Assembly: GCF_946479415.1 (NCBI RefSeq)
Contig: NZ_CAMLFY010000067.1
Coordinates: forward strand, 1-24,144
Length of the DNA stretch: 24,144 nt
Direction of reading: 5' to 3'
Source of the DNA: an uncultured Shinella sp.
GTDB taxonomy: Bacteria; Pseudomonadota; Alphaproteobacteria; Rhizobiales; Rhizobiaceae
Shown here one piece after another: positions 1 to 9,130 of this stretch. The translations under genes were made by a program, and so were the position numbers. Positions within the stretch are counted from its first letter, which is position 1. Each line of letters begins with the position of its first letter. The notes beneath the pieces were generated by a model. That model made no database searches. It was not told the DNA's origin and saw only the letters and a program-made list of their open reading frames with translations.

Positions 1-2011
1 AGAGCGCGTCGAGCACCTCGCGCACGACGGGATTGTCCAGCATCAGCACGGCTTCGGTAATTTCGACGACGATGCGCGAGGGCGTGACGCCGCTTTCGAG
101 GAGGAGCGATGCGATGCGGGCAGGAAGCGCCGGCTCGAACTGCAGCGGCGAGAAATTGACCGCGAGATAGGTGTCGCCAAGACCGTCGAGCTTGGAAATG
201 ACGGCAAGGCTGGCGATGGATTTCGACAGGATGCAGTCACCGATACGACCGATGGAGCCATTCTCTTCGGCAATGCCGATGATTTCGGCGGGCGGTAGGA
301 TACCGCGCTCGGGATGATGCAGGCGCATCAACGCCTCGAAACCGGCAACGCGACCATCCGCGAGGCTGACGATCGGCTGGAGATGGGCGGTGAACCAGTC
401 GTCGCGCAGGCCCTGATCGATGAACTGCTCGATTTCGAGCCGCTTGCGGGCGATATCGACCATGTTGTTGTCGAAGAGCTGGACACCGTTCTTGCCGCTG
501 CGCTTGCGCGCATACATGGCCATGTCGGATTTCTGCAGCAGGCAGGCGGCAGTGGTGGCGTGGTCGGGATAAACAGCGATGCCGATGCTGGCGCTGACAT
601 TGAGTTCCGCGCCATTGACCACCAGCGGCGTGCGCAGGCTTGCGACCAGCCGGTCGCTGACATCCATGGCGAGCTGGCGGGCATTGGGGGCAGACAGAAG
701 GATGGCAAACTCGTCGCCGCCGAGGCGGGCGATCACGTCATTGGCCCGCAGCTGCCGGCGCAGGCGCATCGCAACCTGGCACAGCACGTCGTCGCCGCTG
801 GCATGGCCGAGATTGTCGTTGATCCATTTGAAGCGGTCGAGATCGACGAAGAGGCAGGCGATCTGCTGGCCGAGCGTATCGACTTCGCCGATCAGTTCGT
901 CCAGCACGGTCTCGAAGCCCTGGCGATTGAGCAGGCCCGTCAGGTGGTCGGTGATCGCCTGGCGGTGGTTGCGGGTCTCCGCCTCCTTGAGGTCGGTGAC
1001 ATCGGTCATGACCGAGAGCGACAGCGCCTGCCGGCCATTGGTGGCGGCAGCGCCCGTTTCAAGGATCAGCACGTCGATGACGCTGTCGTCCGCACAACGG
1101 AAGCGCACGGTGACCTCGCAGATGCCGGCATCGGACGTCTCGTGGCGCTTGCGATAGGTGGCGCGCGTCCCCTCTTCGACGAAATCGGTGAAGTTTTGGC
1201 CGATCACCTGCCCGCGACGATAGCCCGTCGCCGTCAGCCAGTAGTCGCTGACGGCGGTGATGCGGCTTTCCGCATCGATGGAAAACAGCATGGCGGGGGT
1301 GAGGTTGTAGATGTCGGTGGCGCGGGCATGGGCGAGTTTCAGCTCGTTTTCCTCGCGCTCCAGCTTGCTCTGCATCTCATTGAAGTTATGGGCAAGCGCG
1401 CCCATCTCGTCGTTCGAGGTCCAGTCGACATGGTGGCGTGAGCCGAGCCGGCGCGTCGCCTCGATTGCCGCGGTGAGCCGCATCAGCGGGCGGATGACGG
1501 TGATGCGGTTGCCGATGATGGCGGCGGTGAAGACTGTCGCGACGGCGAAGAAGAAGATGGCGAAGATGCTCAGCTCATCCTTGGAGAAGCGCGAGAAGAG
1601 GCCTTCCTTGCGGATCCAGATTTCCGCCGTGCCGACCTTCTTGATGCCGTCGGTCGCCTTGTAGAGGATATCGGTCTTGACGATGGAGCGCGCGTCATTC
1701 GGGTTGGGCGAGACGGCGGGCATGCGAATGTCTATGACATCAGACGTATCGCGGACATGCACATAGCTGATGTCGGCATCGGCTTGGAGCGCCGCGACGA
1801 TCTGGTCGATGCTGTCCTTGTCGAAATCCCACAGCGGCTTGCCGAGTGCCTGGACATTGGCCTGAAGCAGCACTTCGGTGTTCTGCAGGCGCTCGCGCGC
1901 GACGCGGTCGGACGACAGGATCAGGAAAAGAACGAAAAGCGGGGCGACGAAAACGAGCAGGGCGCCGATGACGATGGCGATGAAGCGGCTTTCAACCGAA
2001 TGCATTTTCAT
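1..2011 (-). CDS. Membrane GGDEF-EAL protein (cyclic-di-GMP synthesis/breakdown), 3' end outside window
   Basis: A continuous minus-strand frame of 670 codons runs from the ATG at 2011 off the left edge. Order of parts: a membrane helix at about residues 10-32, a periplasmic region, a second helix at about 150-171, a HAMP-like stretch, a PAS-like region (about 232-350), then GGDEF and EAL domains. The GGDEF motif is intact (RLGGDEFAI, GGDEF at 431-435). An RxxD inhibitory I-site (RAND) lies five residues before it, so product-inhibited diguanylate cyclase activity is likely. EAL is intact at 559-561 (GFEALMRLH), and NFSPLQF and EITEA follow, matching the metal-binding Asn and Glu positions of active phosphodiesterases. 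The remaining EAL residues are beyond the edge. The start is supported by AGGGG at 2022-2026. It lies downstream of rplY but behind a terminator, so it is probably transcribed separately. Whether synthesis or breakdown dominates cannot be read from sequence. Confidence 0.93.
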   Translation of the reverse strand, partial: MKMHSVESRFIAIVIGALLVFVAPLFVLFLILSSDRVARERLQNTEVLLQANVQALGKPLWDFDKDSIDQIVAALQADADISYVHVRDTSDVIDIRMPAVSPNPNDARSIVKTDILYKATDGIKKVGTAEIWIRKEGLFSRFSKDELSIFAIFFFAVATVFTAAIIGNRITVIRPLMRLTAAIEATRRLGSRHHVDWTSNDEMGALAHNFNEMQSKLEREENELKLAHARATDIYNLTPAMLFSIDAESRITAVSDYWLTATGYRRGQVIGQNFTDFVEEGTRATYRKRHETSDAGICEVTVRFRCADDSVIDVLILETGAAATNGRQALSLSVMTDVTDLKEAETRNHRQAITDHLTGLLNRQGFETVLDELIGEVDTLGQQIACLFVDLDRFKWINDNLGHASGDDVLCQVAMRLRRQLRANDVIARLGGDEFAILLSAPNARQLAMDVSDRLVASLRTPLVVNGAELNVSASIGIAVYPDHATTAACLLQKSDMAMYARKRSGKNGVQLFDNNMVDIARKRLEIEQFIDQGLRDDWFTAHLQPIVSLADGRVAGFEALMRLHHPERGILPPAEIIGIAEENGSIGRIGDCILSKSIASLAVISKLDGLGDTYLAVNFSPLQFEPALPARIASLLLESGVTPSRIVVEITEAVLMLDNPVVREVLDAL

Positions 2012-2053
2012 GCCGGTCGTTCCCCTGCCGCGTTGCAAAGCCGATCCATGGTG

Positions 2054-2087
2054 CCCCTCTTTGGCTTTTTGCCAATTTCCCCAGGGG
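2054..2087. promoter_or_regulatory. Nested inverted repeats upstream of the GGDEF-EAL gene
   Basis: TTGGC (2061-2065) and GCCAA (2071-2075) are a perfect repeat around five T bases. They are nested in CCCCT (2054-2058) and AGGGG (2083-2087). The element lies about 43 bases before the start at 2011. It could be an operator or a leader hairpin; no regulator is identified. Confidence 0.3.
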
Positions 2088-2192
2088 TTAGATTTCCACC
2101 AAAGTCTTAAATGTTGCTAAAATGGTCGTTCGCAAAAGTGCTGATAATTCAAACTTCCCGCAACGGTAGCGCGGCTCTGCACCGGCAAAGAA

Positions 2193-2224
2193 AAACCCCG
2201 CGCCTCGGGTAAGGCGCGGGGTTT
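2193..2224 (-). terminator. Rho-independent terminator of rplY
   Basis: A perfect 13-bp stem (2193-2205 with 2212-2224) and a 6-base loop lie just after the rplY stop. On the minus strand the stem is followed by a run of T, as in an intrinsic terminator. Confidence 0.9.
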
Positions 2225-2247
2225 CGAGAAAGATCCCTGAAATGGGA

Positions 2248-2856
2248 TTATTCTGCGGAGCCTTCGGCTTCTTCTTCCTTCACGCCGGCTGCCGGGGCAG
2301 CGATCGTGGCGATCGTGAAGTCGCGGTCGGAGATGACCGGGCTCGTGCCCTTCGGCAGCTTGATGTTCGAGATGTGGATGCCGTCGCCGACCTTGAGGCC
2401 GGAGAGGTCAGCCGTCAGGAATTCCGGAATGTCGCCGGCCAGAGCGTGCAGCTCGACTGCGTGGCGAACGATGTTCAGGACGCCGCCGACCTTGATGCCC
2501 GGGGACTTCTCTTCGTTGACGAAGTGAACCGGCACTTCGACGACGACGTGGGTGTTACCCGAAACGCGCAGGAAGTCGACGTGCATGGTGAAGTCGCGGA
2601 CCGGATCCAGCTGGAAGTCCTTCGGCAGAACCTTGATCTTCTCGCCGTTGACGTCGATCGTGGCAACCGTCGTCTTGAAGCCGCCAGCGTGGATACGCTG
2701 GGTAACTTCCTTGGTCGAGAGGGCGATCGACAGGGGGGCCTGCTTGTCGCCATAGATTACTGCAGGAATAAGGCCGTTGCGGCGAAGTTCACGGGAGGAC
2801 CCCTTACCAACCCGTTCGCGCGTCTCGGCCTTGAGCTCGTAAGTTTCGTGGCTCAT
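2248..2856 (-). CDS. rplY: 50S ribosomal protein L25 / general stress protein CTC
   Basis: The 202-residue product matches the long CTC form of L25, which binds 5S rRNA in the large ribosomal subunit. The N-terminal L25 domain (about 1-95) has the typical opening [20 protein letters not shown] and the [10 protein letters not shown] segment. A C-terminal beta domain (about 100-185) contains [17 protein letters not shown]. The tail is acidic ([10 protein letters not shown]), as usual in alphaproteobacteria. The ATG at 2856 has AAAGGT about seven bases upstream. It is followed by a strong terminator and preceded by a folded leader at 2884-2945. In many bacteria pth follows rplY and prs lies nearby; here neither is adjacent. 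Confidence 0.97.
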   Translation of the reverse strand: MSHETYELKAETRERVGKGSSRELRRNGLIPAVIYGDKQAPLSIALSTKEVTQRIHAGGFKTTVATIDVNGEKIKVLPKDFQLDPVRDFTMHVDFLRVSGNTHVVVEVPVHFVNEEKSPGIKVGGVLNIVRHAVELHALAGDIPEFLTADLSGLKVGDGIHISNIKLPKGTSPVISDRDFTIATIAAPAAGVKEEEAEGSAE

Positions 2857-2883
2857 GGCTTTACCTTTCGTGTGTTACTGGAG

Positions 2884-2945
2884 AGCCTTTCGCGCATCGG
2901 GCAGCGCCCGGCGATGCAAAAGGCTTGAGGATTTCGTGAAAGCCT
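2884..2945 (-). promoter_or_regulatory. Structured rplY leader with mutually exclusive stems
   Basis: On the rplY transcript, segment 2919-2925 (AGCCTTT) pairs perfectly with 2884-2890 (AAAGGCT), enclosing a GC-rich inner stem (2894-2902 with 2906-2917, one bulge). The overlapping segment 2921-2926 can instead pair with AGGCTT at 2940-2945. CCTTT of the same segment also complements AAAGG in the ribosome binding site. The layout resembles an attenuator or translational switch; the function is inferred. Confidence 0.35.
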
Positions 2946-3028
2946 CATCCACGTTGCCTCCAAGGGTGTCTACGCGGACGGGGGCTCCATAAACAAGAAT
3001 GCCCGGAAATGCAAGGGCCGGGACCGGG

Positions 3029-3068
3029 TTGACAGCGGATTGACATGCCGCCGCCGCGATTGGATGTT
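3029..3068 (+). promoter_or_regulatory. Candidate promoter with two TTGACA boxes
   Basis: TTGACA occurs at 3029-3034 and again at 3040-3045. With a 17-base spacer the second leads to a poor -10 (GATGTT, 3063-3068). It is upstream of the exported-protein gene at 3101. Weak evidence. Confidence 0.28.
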
Positions 3069-3100
3069 CGGTGGCGAAAGCTTCGCTGAAGGAGAATGAC

Positions 3101-4546
3101 ATGAGACGACGGATCCTGATGGCCTCGGCCGCCTTTGCGCTTGTTTCGGCAAGCCCCGCCGCCGCCCAGGAGATTTCGCCTGCCGGTGCGGAAAGCCTCC
3201 AGCAGCGCCTGACGCAATACCTGCCGAAGGACATCGTCGATGCCGGCGTCGTCACGGTGAAGGCGGCCTCCTCCTTCTACGAGGTGCGTTTCGATCCGAC
3301 CGTTCTCCTCGACAAGGCGGGGAAAGGCAAGGTTCGGATCGAGGGCCTGAAGCCGACGACGGCCTATCTGCGGCCGCAGCCGGAAGGCACCTACCGCGTC
3401 GAGGCCAACGAAACCCTCGACATCAAGGGCACGCTGCCCGGCCAGGGCGCGTTCACCTATCTCATCGACACGATGAAGCTGGACGGGATCTACGATCCGG
3501 AGATACTCTATCTCACGTCGGGGGAATGGTCGACGAAACGCATCGCCTTCTCCAGCACCACACAGCAGGAGAGCGTGACGGCGAGCTTCGGCGAATCGGC
3601 TATGCGCATCACCTCGGAAAAGAAGGCGCCCGGCACGATCGACATTGCGAGCACCGGCGTGATGAAGGCCTTTGCCGAGACGATCACCGGCGGGCCTTCC
3701 GGCCGCGTCGATATCGGCGCGGATACGCTCGACATCGATGTCAGCATGGACGGCGCGCGCTACAAGGTCCTGCAGGACCTCGTCTTCTTCGTGCTCGAAA
3801 ACATCAAGAAGGACAAGCTCGACCCGCAGGATGCCGCGCGCCTGAAGGATCTGCTGCGCGCCTCGCTGCCGGTCTTCGACAACCTGACCGAGACGATCAA
3901 GGCGTCCAACGTCACCGTCGGCACCGATAAGGGCACCTTCGGCGCCGATGCGGTGACCTACAATATCGACATGAACGGCATCGGCCATTCGACACGGGTC
4001 GGCTTCGGTTTCGGCGTGGAGCATCCGAAGCCGCCGGCCGGCGTGTTGCCGGCGGAATTTGCCGAGGCACTGCCGGAGCGGGCGAATTTCAAGGTGGCGG
4101 TGGCCAATCTCGATCTTGCCGGCGCCGTGCACTACCTCATCGATCATGCCGACTTCACCAAGACTGAGCCGCTGACGGAAGAGCAGAACAAGGCGCTCGG
4201 CCGCATCGTCCTGCCGAACGGCGCGATGACCGTCGAGTTCGAGGATGTCTCGGCGGCTTCGCCGATCTATGACCTGCAGGTTTCCGGCAAGATGACGGTC
4301 TATCCCGACCAGCAGGACCGCCGCAGCGCCGACATCACGATCACCATGCGCGATTTCGACAAGACGATCACCTATCTGCAACGAAATGCCGGAAAGGTTC
4401 CGCAGTTCGGCCAGGCCTCCTTCGGCCTCCTGATGATGAAGGGCCTTGCCCGCAAGGGCGGCGGTGATGCGCAGATCTGGGACCTGACGGTCGGCGAGGA
4501 TGGAAAGGTGCTGATCAACGGCCAGCCGCTGCCCTTCCAGCAATAA
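3101..4546 (+). CDS. Exported protein of unknown function (481 aa)
   Basis: The start at 3101 is chosen over an in-frame GTG at 3071. It has GGAG at 3091-3094, and it makes the protein begin with a classical signal peptide (MRRRILMASAAFALVSASP, predicted cut after AAA near residue 22). The mature part has no further obvious membrane segment. It is rich in beta-prone stretches with repeated phrases such as DIGADTLDIDVSM and NVTVGTDKGTFGADAVTYNID, suggesting a repetitive beta structure in the periplasm. It loosely recalls DUF2125-type rhizobial exported proteins, but I cannot confirm that family. It converges on the benE-type gene with only three bases between stop codons and no visible terminator, so the two transcripts probably overlap. 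The role is unknown. Confidence 0.85.
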   Translation: MRRRILMASAAFALVSASPAAAQEISPAGAESLQQRLTQYLPKDIVDAGVVTVKAASSFYEVRFDPTVLLDKAGKGKVRIEGLKPTTAYLRPQPEGTYRVEANETLDIKGTLPGQGAFTYLIDTMKLDGIYDPEILYLTSGEWSTKRIAFSSTTQQESVTASFGESAMRITSEKKAPGTIDIASTGVMKAFAETITGGPSGRVDIGADTLDIDVSMDGARYKVLQDLVFFVLENIKKDKLDPQDAARLKDLLRASLPVFDNLTETIKASNVTVGTDKGTFGADAVTYNIDMNGIGHSTRVGFGFGVEHPKPPAGVLPAEFAEALPERANFKVAVANLDLAGAVHYLIDHADFTKTEPLTEEQNKALGRIVLPNGAMTVEFEDVSAASPIYDLQVSGKMTVYPDQQDRRSADITITMRDFDKTITYLQRNAGKVPQFGQASFGLLMMKGLARKGGGDAQIWDLTVGEDGKVLINGQPLPFQQ

Positions 4547-4549
4547 GCC

Positions 4550-5734
4550 CTATGCCTTGCGCTTTGCGGTGAAACGCGACAGCGCCAGCATCAGGCCACC
4601 GGCGATCAGCCCCCAGAACGCGCCGGAAATGCCGGCGAAGGAGACGCCCGAGGCGGTGACGAGGAAAGTCACCGCAGCGGCCTCCCGTCCTTCGATTTCC
4701 TTGAAGGCATTGAGCGCCGAATTGGCGAAGGCGCTGATCAGCGCGAGGCCGGCGACGGCCTGGATGAGGATGGGCGGGGCGAGGCTGACGAAGGCGGTGA
4801 CCGCACCGGCGAAAGGGCCGAAGACCACATAGCAGATGCCCGCGACGATCGGCGCCCAATAGCGTCTCTTCGGATCGGGATGCGCGTCGCTGCCGGCGCA
4901 CATGGCGGCCGTGATGGCGGCAAGATTGACCGCGTGGCTGCCGAACGGGGCTGACAGCAGTGAGAAAACGCCGGTCGTGGCGAAGAGGGGCGCCGGATCC
5001 GGCTCGTAACCGTTGACCTTCAGCACGGCGATGCCCGGAATGTTCTGCGAGGCCATGGTGACGATGAAGAGCGGCAGAGCGATGCCGACGAAACCGGCGA
5101 GGCTGAAGATCGGCATGACCGGCTCGGGGTTCGGCACTAGCGCGTCGGCAAGGCCGGCGAGCGCTTCCGGCGGCACCTCAATGCCGAAGGCGAGCACGGC
5201 GATGAAAGCAGCAAGCGCCGCCGGCACGGCATAGAGCCGGTTGAATGCACCGACGATTGCCCAGGCGAGCAAGATCGGAAGTCCGAGCAGCGGATCAAAG
5301 GCGATCGCCTTTGCCGGGGCGAAGCAGAGGCCGATCAGCACGCCTGCGAGCATGGCATTGGCAAGCGACGCGGGGATGGCGGCGACCATGCGACCGAGCG
5401 GCCGCCAGAGCCCTGCGACAACGATCAGCACGCCGCAAACGAGAAAACCGCCGACCGCCGTCTGGAAGCCGCCTTCGATGTTGCCGGAATTGGCGAGCAG
5501 TGCCGCCCCCGGTGTGGACCAGGCAATGGCGATCGGCAGCTTCGTTGTAGCGCTAAGCAGGATCATGCACAGGCCGAGCGAGACGCAGAGCGCCATCAGG
5601 CCGGACGCCGCCTGCGCCTCCGTGGCGCCGACGCCGGTCAGGCCGTGCAGGACGACCGCGAAGGAGCTGGCAAAGCCGACAAAGGCGGTGAGAATACCCA
5701 TGAACAGGGCTTGGGCGGAAAAATCACGAAGCAT
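4550..5734 (-). CDS. benE: BenE-family benzoate/H+ symporter-like transporter
   Basis: The product is a very hydrophobic integral membrane protein of 394 residues with about eleven or twelve helices, the usual BenE size. Family features are the opening FSAQALFMGILTAFVGFASS, the segment PIAIAWSTPGAALLA, the central IVTMASQNIPGIAVLKVNGY, and the SAPFGSHAVNLAAITAA loop. BenE proteins import benzoate with protons across the inner membrane; the substrate here is inferred from family. The frame stays open to a GTG at 5875, but the added N-terminus is arginine-rich and not membrane-like, so the ATG at 5734 is preferred although no strong ribosome binding site is seen. It diverges from the GAF regulator at 5941. 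No benzoate catabolic genes are in the window. Confidence 0.88.
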   Translation of the reverse strand: MLRDFSAQALFMGILTAFVGFASSFAVVLHGLTGVGATEAQAASGLMALCVSLGLCMILLSATTKLPIAIAWSTPGAALLANSGNIEGGFQTAVGGFLVCGVLIVVAGLWRPLGRMVAAIPASLANAMLAGVLIGLCFAPAKAIAFDPLLGLPILLAWAIVGAFNRLYAVPAALAAFIAVLAFGIEVPPEALAGLADALVPNPEPVMPIFSLAGFVGIALPLFIVTMASQNIPGIAVLKVNGYEPDPAPLFATTGVFSLLSAPFGSHAVNLAAITAAMCAGSDAHPDPKRRYWAPIVAGICYVVFGPFAGAVTAFVSLAPPILIQAVAGLALISAFANSALNAFKEIEGREAAAVTFLVTASGVSFAGISGAFWGLIAGGLMLALSRFTAKRKA

Positions 5735-5940
5735 GGCGAGATCGATAAAGGAAAGGATGCGCAGTCGTAACAGGCGGCGTGGGGCTTGGAAACAGGCTTG
5801 TGACCTGGAGGCGTGCCGCTCGCGGATGCGCCGGATCTTGGACCATGGTCGCGCTGGACCTGCCGCGGCAAACACGGTTATAGTGCGCGGCGTTATATTC
5901 TTGTGCGACGATCGGTCGGAAGCTTTCGGGAGGAGAGCGG

Positions 5941-6900
5941 ATGCCCCTGCATTTCGATCACGCGGATCATGTGCACACCGTGGCGGGCCATGCGTCCGCC
6001 GCGGCCAGTTCGCCTGTCGCCGCCTCCTGGCGGCGCTGCCTCACGCTGCACGGTCTGTCTCCGGAGGAAGCCCGCGCGCCTTGGCGGTTGAGCGAGGCTG
6101 AATTCCGCCATGCCCGCACGCGCTCCAGTGTTCTCGTCGAGGAGGCCTCGGGTGAACTTGATCGGCTGTTTGCGACCGTTGGCAAGGCCGGTTGCTGCCT
6201 GCTGCTGACGGATGAAAACGGCATCGCGCTCGAGCGGCGTGGGGCGGCGGGCGACGACAGGGAGTTTCGCGGCGTCGGCCTGTGGTCCGGCACGGTCTGG
6301 AGCGAGGCGAGCGTCGGAACCAATGGCATCGGCACGGCGCTGGCCGACGAGCGACCGGTCCTCATCCTGCGCGACCAGCATTTCCTGTCGCAGAACACCG
6401 GCCTGTCCTGCACGACCGCGCCGATCCGCGACCATACCGGCCGCATTGCCGCGGCCATCGACATCTCCACCTGCCGCGACGATGCCAACGAGATGACGAT
6501 GGCGATCCTCTCGCAGGCGATCCGCGATGCCGCCGCGCGCATCGAGGCCGGGCTCTTCCGGCGGGCTTTTTCGGCGGCCCGCATTCTGCTCGTGCCCGTC
6601 GATGGCCGCGCCGCGCCGGCGCTTCTCGCCGTCGACCGCGACGATCTTGTGCTCGGCGCCACGCGCGCGGCCCGCCAGGTGCTCGGCCTCGATGACCGGC
6701 GCATCGCCACCGGCATTGCCGCGTCCGACCTGTTGCAGGAGAACCGGGCGGAGGAGGGGCGGGACCTCGATGACGCCGAGCGCGCTGCCCTTCGCCGGGT
6801 GCTGACGCGGGCGGGCGGCAATGTCAGCCAGGCGGCGGACCTACTCGGCATCAGCCGCGCAACGCTCTATCGCAAGATGAAGAAGCTTTCGATCAACTGA
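5941..6900 (+). CDS. AcoR-like GAF + Fis-type HTH regulator lacking the AAA+ domain
   Basis: The 319-residue product starts at an ATG with GGAGGAG just upstream. The N-terminal two thirds resemble the GAF sensor part of AcoR-type activators: ASWRRC near residue 28, then EASVGTNGIGTAL and SCTTAPIRDHTGRIAAAIDIS. The C-terminus (about 281-319) is a Fis-type helix-turn-helix with GGNVSQAADLLGISRATLYR. Classical AcoR proteins are about twice as long and carry a sigma-54-contacting AAA+ ATPase between these parts. Here only a short linker remains, with no GAFTGA or Walker motif. It probably controls the aldehyde dehydrogenase gene starting 149 bases downstream, in response to a small molecule or aldehyde. 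The mode (activator without sigma-54, or repressor) is unknown. Confidence 0.9.
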   Translation: MPLHFDHADHVHTVAGHASAAASSPVAASWRRCLTLHGLSPEEARAPWRLSEAEFRHARTRSSVLVEEASGELDRLFATVGKAGCCLLLTDENGIALERRGAAGDDREFRGVGLWSGTVWSEASVGTNGIGTALADERPVLILRDQHFLSQNTGLSCTTAPIRDHTGRIAAAIDISTCRDDANEMTMAILSQAIRDAAARIEAGLFRRAFSAARILLVPVDGRAAPALLAVDRDDLVLGATRAARQVLGLDDRRIATGIAASDLLQENRAEEGRDLDDAERAALRRVLTRAGGNVSQAADLLGISRATLYRKMKKLSIN

Positions 6901-6932
6901 TGTTGCGGCGCAGCACAGTTGGTGCCATCGAC

Positions 6933-6952
6933 CTGTCTCAAATCTGAAACAG
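6933..6952 (+). promoter_or_regulatory. Candidate operator upstream of the aldehyde dehydrogenase
   Basis: CTGTCTCA (6933-6940) and TGAAACAG (6945-6952) form an inverted repeat with one mismatch in eight and a 4-base spacer. Position and symmetry fit a dimeric Fis-type HTH regulator such as the adjacent gene product. I saw no sigma-54 promoter (TGGCAC-N5-TTGC) between it and the start at 7050. Confidence 0.45.
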
Positions 6953-7049
6953 TCGCCGCAGCCATCGCCGCGCAGGCTCTACCGCAATCCGCCGAAGCGC
7001 AGCACCATTCTCCTCACGGCCCATCCGGGTCTCTTTTGGGAGGAATGAC

Positions 7050-8558
<1,509 letters not shown>

Positions 8559-8571
8559 GCGACCGCCGCTT

Positions 8572-8665
8572 TCTCCCCGCCCACCGTGGAGAAGGCGAAC
8601 GAAGGGCAGGGCCATCCATCATGGGCTCTCGCCCGCTCCCTCTCCCCACCTGCCCGGGGAGAGGG
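8572..8665. repeat. Intergenic palindromic element (two hairpins), rhizobial repeat-like
   Basis: Between the aldehyde dehydrogenase and the DUF779 gene there are two inverted repeats: TTCTCC with GGAGAA near 8572-8594, and a perfect 10-bp stem CCCTCTCCCC (8638-8647) with GGGGAGAGGG (8656-8665). The second has no T tail, so it is a poor terminator. Such CCCTCTCC palindromes are widespread between proteobacterial genes. It could also tune expression between the two genes. Confidence 0.5.
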
Positions 8666-8689
8666 AAATCGCTTTAAAGGAGAGGCGCT

Positions 8690-9064
8690 ATGTCCGATAT
8701 CCCGACCGAGCCGCGCGTGGTGGCGACCGAGGCGGCACTGGATTTCATCCGGGAAATCCAGGCGGATCATCCCGACATCCTGTTCCATCAGTCGGGCGGC
8801 TGCTGCGATGGCTCCTCGCCCATGTGCTACCCGGCGGACGACTACATCGTCGGCGATCGGGACGTGAAGCTCGGCGAGATCGGCGGCGTGCCCGTTTATA
8901 TCAGCGAGAGCCAGTTCAGCGTGTGGCAGCATACGCAACTGATCATCGACGTCGTGCCTGGGCGCGGCGGCATGTTCTCGCTCGACAATGGGCGGGAGAG
9001 GCGTTTCCTCACCCGATCCCGAATTTTCGGCGGGGGCGTAGCCTGTCCGCTGCCACAGCGTTGA
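8690..9064 (+). CDS. DUF779 family protein (aldehyde dehydrogenase-associated)
   Basis: The 124-residue protein matches DUF779 in length and in its conserved features: the HQSGGCCDGSSPMCY segment with His33, Cys38, Cys39 and Cys46, then QFSVWQHTQLIIDVVPGRGG with His81, and RFLTRSRIF near the C-terminus. There is no signal peptide or membrane helix, so it is probably cytosolic. DUF779 genes are typically found right after acetaldehyde-type dehydrogenase genes, as here, and the biochemical role is not established to my knowledge. The conserved Cys/His set suggests metal or cofactor binding (inference). The ATG at 8690 has AAAGGAGAGG upstream. A bidirectional terminator follows. Confidence 0.92.
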   Translation: MSDIPTEPRVVATEAALDFIREIQADHPDILFHQSGGCCDGSSPMCYPADDYIVGDRDVKLGEIGGVPVYISESQFSVWQHTQLIIDVVPGRGGMFSLDNGRERRFLTRSRIFGGGVACPLPQR

Positions 9065-9080
9065 AGCGCTCAACGCATGA

Positions 9081-9110
9081 AAAAGCCCGCCATGTGAATG
9101 GCGGGCTTTT
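9081..9110. terminator. Bidirectional intrinsic terminator
   Basis: A perfect 13-bp stem (9081-9093 with 9098-9110) and a GTGA loop, with A bases on one side and T bases on the other. It lies between the convergent DUF779 and Kazal genes and can serve both. Confidence 0.9.
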
Positions 9111-9130
9111 CCATTCCGGAAACTGCGGTC

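Noticed and set aside
314..1441. Plus-strand open frame of 375 codons opposite the GGDEF-EAL gene
   Set aside because: The minus strand carries exact GGDEF and EAL motifs in one uninterrupted frame; the plus frame is a shadow.
2945..4543. Minus-strand open frame of 532 codons opposite the exported protein gene
   Set aside because: Arg/Asp/Gly/Leu-rich shadow translation without motifs; the plus-strand gene has a signal peptide and ribosome binding site.
5841..5850. Perfect 10-bp palindrome GACCATGGTC upstream of the benE-type gene
   Set aside because: Too short and not extended on either side; expected by chance at this window size.
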